This document shows positions 6,209-8,130 of a stretch of 8,130 bases of DNA, one piece after another (the stretch's first letter is position 1; every line of letters begins with the position of its first letter). Source of the DNA: Deltaproteobacteria bacterium. GTDB lineage: Bacteria > Desulfobacterota > SM23-61. A program made the position numbers and the translations under genes. The stretch covers positions 1 to 8,130 of the forward strand of contig JAPLIW010000372.1 of NCBI GenBank assembly GCA_026388915.1, given 5' to 3'. The notes below the pieces were generated by a model. That model saw nothing but the letters and a program-made list of their open reading frames with translations, searched no databases and was not told where the DNA came from.

Positions 6209-6272
6209 GAGTTCCGCGTTTCGGGTTCCGGGTTAAAGGCTTCAAGCCGCCAAAACCCGAAACTCGAAACTC
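6209..6272. repeat. Palindromic repeat between mutase and CoA-transferase genes
   Basis: The segment 6209-6227 pairs with 6254-6272 at 17 of 19 positions, built from GTTTCGGGTT / AACCCGAAAC units. The loop contains a small GGCT/AGCC hairpin (6238-6241 with 6245-6248). The left arm also shows a loose direct repetition of a GTTTCGRGTTC-type unit. It fills nearly all of the 102-base gap (6199-6300), leaving only the ribosome binding site GAGGAG (6284-6289) for the next gene. No T tract follows, so it reads as a repeat element rather than a terminator, and read-through is likely. Confidence 0.75.
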
Positions 6273-6300
6273 ATAATAAGGGAGAGGAGAACGGGCGAAT

Positions 6301-7521
6301 ATGGCGGATGGGAAAAAGGAGAGCAGCGGCCCCTTAAAGGGGATCCGGATCATTGACCTGAGCATGATGCTGGCCGGGCCATCCGGCTCCATGCTGATGG
6401 GAGACATGGGAGCCGAAATCATCAAAGTGGAGCCCTTGGCGGGCGATGAAACACGGGTGGGCCCGCCGTATTTTTACGGGGAGAACAGCGCCTATTTCTA
6501 TTCCATCAACCGCAATAAAAAGAGCGTGGTCCTCGACCTCAAGTCCCCGGAGGGACGGCAGGTTCTCTACGATCTGGTAAAAAAGGCGGATGTGGTTTAC
6601 GACAATTATCGGCCGGGGGTAACCGACCGTTTGCAGACCGATTACGAGACCCTCAAGAAATACAACCCTAAAATCATCTGCTGTTCCATCTCCACTTACG
6701 GCTACGACGGCCCTTATCGCGACCGCCCGGGCTACGATCTCATCGTCCAGGCCATGAGTGGAGGCATGTCCATCACTGGGGAACCAGGGGGTTCTCCCGT
6801 GAGAGCGGGAATTCCCCTGGGAGACCTGGTGGGGGGCCTTCTGGCAGTGCATGGCGTCCTGGGTGCGATCATCCACCGGCAGAAGACGGGTGAGGGACAG
6901 CGGCTGGAGGTTTCTCTCCTGGACGGACAGGTCTATCTATTGACTTACATTGCCCAGTATTACTTCCACTCGGGCAATATTCCCGGCCCCATCGGATCCG
7001 GTCATCAATCCCTGGTCCCCTACCAGGCCTTTAAGACCAAGGACATCCAAATTGTGATCGTAGCCCACCAGGACCATCACTTCCAGAGGCTCTGCAAGGC
7101 CATCGGGAAACCCGAATGGGCCGAGGACCCCCGCTTTTCCAATCGCACCAAACGCCTGGAGAATAAATCCGCTCTGATTCCCATGATGGAAGCTCACCTG
7201 ATGACCCGGACCGGCGACGAGTGGCTGGAAGCCATTCACCAAGCCGGGGTCCCGGCCGGCCCCATCAATACCCTGGACCGGGTTCTCTCCGATCCGCAGG
7301 TCTTGACCCGGAAGATGGTCGTCGAGATCGACGGCCCGGGTAAAGAGAAGATCAAGACCATCGGAAACCCGTTGAAGATGGGAAAGACTCCGATCGACAC
7401 CTTCACCCGGCCCCCCATGTTGGGAGAACATACCCGGGAGGTCCTCATGAACCTCTTGGGCTATTCGACGGAGAAGATTGAAGGGCTCAAGGAAAAAGGA
7501 GTCATAAAGCTGGCAGATTAA
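6301..7521 (+). CDS. CaiB/BaiF family (class III) CoA-transferase
   Basis: This 406-residue protein has the normal length for the family, whose members move CoA between acids, typically from succinyl-CoA or a product thioester to a carboxylate. Visible marks are the N-terminal GIRIIDLSMMLAGPSGSMLMGDMGAEIIKVE-type opening (14-44; AGP 25-27, GDMGAEIIKVE 34-44), NRNKKSVVLDLKSPEGR (70-86), the NYRPGV loop (102-107), YGYDGPYRDRPGYD (133-146), and the catalytic aspartate Asp175 in IPLGD (171-175), which forms the covalent aspartyl intermediate in formyl-CoA transferase. The GVPAGPIN segment (316-323) is also typical. The start has GAGGAG at 6284-6289, 11 bases before ATG. The protein is cytoplasmic. 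Beside a mutase that acts on dicarboxylyl-CoA, it most likely makes the CoA thioester of the imported acid or recycles CoA, but specificity in this family cannot be read from sequence. Confidence 0.95.
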   Translation: MADGKKESSGPLKGIRIIDLSMMLAGPSGSMLMGDMGAEIIKVEPLAGDETRVGPPYFYGENSAYFYSINRNKKSVVLDLKSPEGRQVLYDLVKKADVVYDNYRPGVTDRLQTDYETLKKYNPKIICCSISTYGYDGPYRDRPGYDLIVQAMSGGMSITGEPGGSPVRAGIPLGDLVGGLLAVHGVLGAIIHRQKTGEGQRLEVSLLDGQVYLLTYIAQYYFHSGNIPGPIGSGHQSLVPYQAFKTKDIQIVIVAHQDHHFQRLCKAIGKPEWAEDPRFSNRTKRLENKSALIPMMEAHLMTRTGDEWLEAIHQAGVPAGPINTLDRVLSDPQVLTRKMVVEIDGPGKEKIKTIGNPLKMGKTPIDTFTRPPMLGEHTREVLMNLLGYSTEKIEGLKEKGVIKLAD

Positions 7522-7571
7522 GCACCAGCATTAAAGCACTTGGAATTTAATTTTTTGAGTGAGGTCCTACC

Positions 7572-8130
7572 ATGGAAGCAACCAAGAAGCTGGCTGAATT
7601 CATCGTGAATACCGACTTGACGGGTATTCCCCCGGAGGCAAGGGAAATCGGGAAAAGGGTCATCCTGGATCTCCTGGGGGTGGCCCTGGCGGGGTCGCGG
7701 GATCCCATGGCCCGGATCATGACTGATTATATTAAGGATACGGGCGGTCGCGCGCAGGTCAGTGTCTGGGGGAAGAAGTTCAAGACCTCCCCTTCCCTCG
7801 CGGCGCTGGCCAACGGCACCTTCGGCCATGCCCTGGACTACGACGATATCAACCGGAATATGCGGGGCCATCCCACCGTCCCAGTCCTTCCCGCGGCCCT
7901 GGCGGCTGGCGAAGAAGGCAAGAACTCCGGGAAAGAGGTATTGGAGGCATTCATCATCGGCCTGGAGGTAGAGACCAAGCTGGGTGCGTGCATGAATCCC
8001 CATCTCTTCGAAAACGGGTGGCATCCCACGGCCATCCTGGGGGCCATGGGGGCAGCGGCCGCTGCGGCCAAGCTCTTCAAGCTGCCCGGAGAAAAAGTAT
8101 GCATGGCTCTGGGCATTGCCGGCTCTCTGG
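7572..8130 (+). CDS. MmgE/PrpD family protein, N-terminal part (3' end outside window)
   Basis: The first 186 residues of a protein usually about 450 long are visible. Family marks are the N-terminal helix with VILDLLGVALAGS (30-42), the HALDYDD motif (86-92), GHPTVPVLPAALAAGE (99-114), the GLEVETKLG helix (130-138) and GWHPTAILGAMGAAAAAAKL (149-168). The family includes 2-methylcitrate dehydratase (PrpD), cis-aconitate decarboxylase and iminodisuccinate epimerase, so the activity is a (de)hydration, decarboxylation or epimerisation of a di- or tricarboxylate. GAGG (7561-7564) lies seven bases before ATG. The gap from the CoA-transferase is 50 bases with no terminator hairpin, so co-transcription is likely. 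PrpD proper works with a citrate synthase and lyase, none of which is in view, so a methylcitrate-cycle role is not supported here. Confidence 0.93.
   Translation, partial: MEATKKLAEFIVNTDLTGIPPEAREIGKRVILDLLGVALAGSRDPMARIMTDYIKDTGGRAQVSVWGKKFKTSPSLAALANGTFGHALDYDDINRNMRGHPTVPVLPAALAAGEEGKNSGKEVLEAFIIGLEVETKLGACMNPHLFENGWHPTAILGAMGAAAAAAKLFKLPGEKVCMALGIAGSL

Overview
The window is a GC-rich, fully one-stranded (+) accessory catabolic locus. It probably comes from a deltaproteobacterial (Desulfobacterota-like) or similarly GC-rich environmental bacterium. That assignment rests on gene content (tripartite tricarboxylate transporter, CaiB/BaiF CoA-transferase, split B12 mutase, MmgE/PrpD) and on dispersed hairpin repeats beginning CGTCATTCCGGCGAA. 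There is no rRNA, tRNA or marker gene, so it is a moderate-to-weak inference.

Layout, left to right: (1) the 3' part of a crotonase-fold gene (<2-721) whose best remembered relative is methylmalonyl-CoA decarboxylase (E. coli YgfG/ScpB); (2) a short palindromic repeat; (3) tctB-like (872-1330) and tctA-like (1352-2866) membrane subunits of a tripartite tricarboxylate transporter; (4) a structured repeat (A); (5) a tctC-like periplasmic binding protein (3195-4184), perhaps with its own promoter; (6) a second copy of the repeat (B) in the opposite orientation; (7) a B12-dependent acyl-CoA mutase large subunit without the cobalamin-binding domain (4450-6198); (8) a small palindromic repeat; (9) a CaiB/BaiF family CoA-transferase (6301-7521); (10) the N-terminal part of an MmgE/PrpD family protein (7572->8130).

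The genes suggest one coherent job. TctABC would import a di- or tricarboxylate, the CaiB/BaiF enzyme would make its CoA thioester, the mutase would rearrange a succinyl-CoA-type skeleton into a malonyl-CoA-type one, and the crotonase would decarboxylate that product. MmgE/PrpD would perform a (de)hydration or decarboxylation on a related acid. The substrate cannot be read from the sequence. The mutase keeps the residues that mark dicarboxylyl-CoA mutases but is divergent around the CoA and adenosyl sites, so its substrate may not be methylmalonyl-CoA.

The most interesting non-coding structure is the pair of about 190-215 bp multi-hairpin repeats in inverted orientation around tctC. The two copies differ by paired, structure-preserving substitutions in two stems. 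Copy B has imperfect terminal inverted repeats like a MITE, and it creates a false upstream start codon for the mutase gene.
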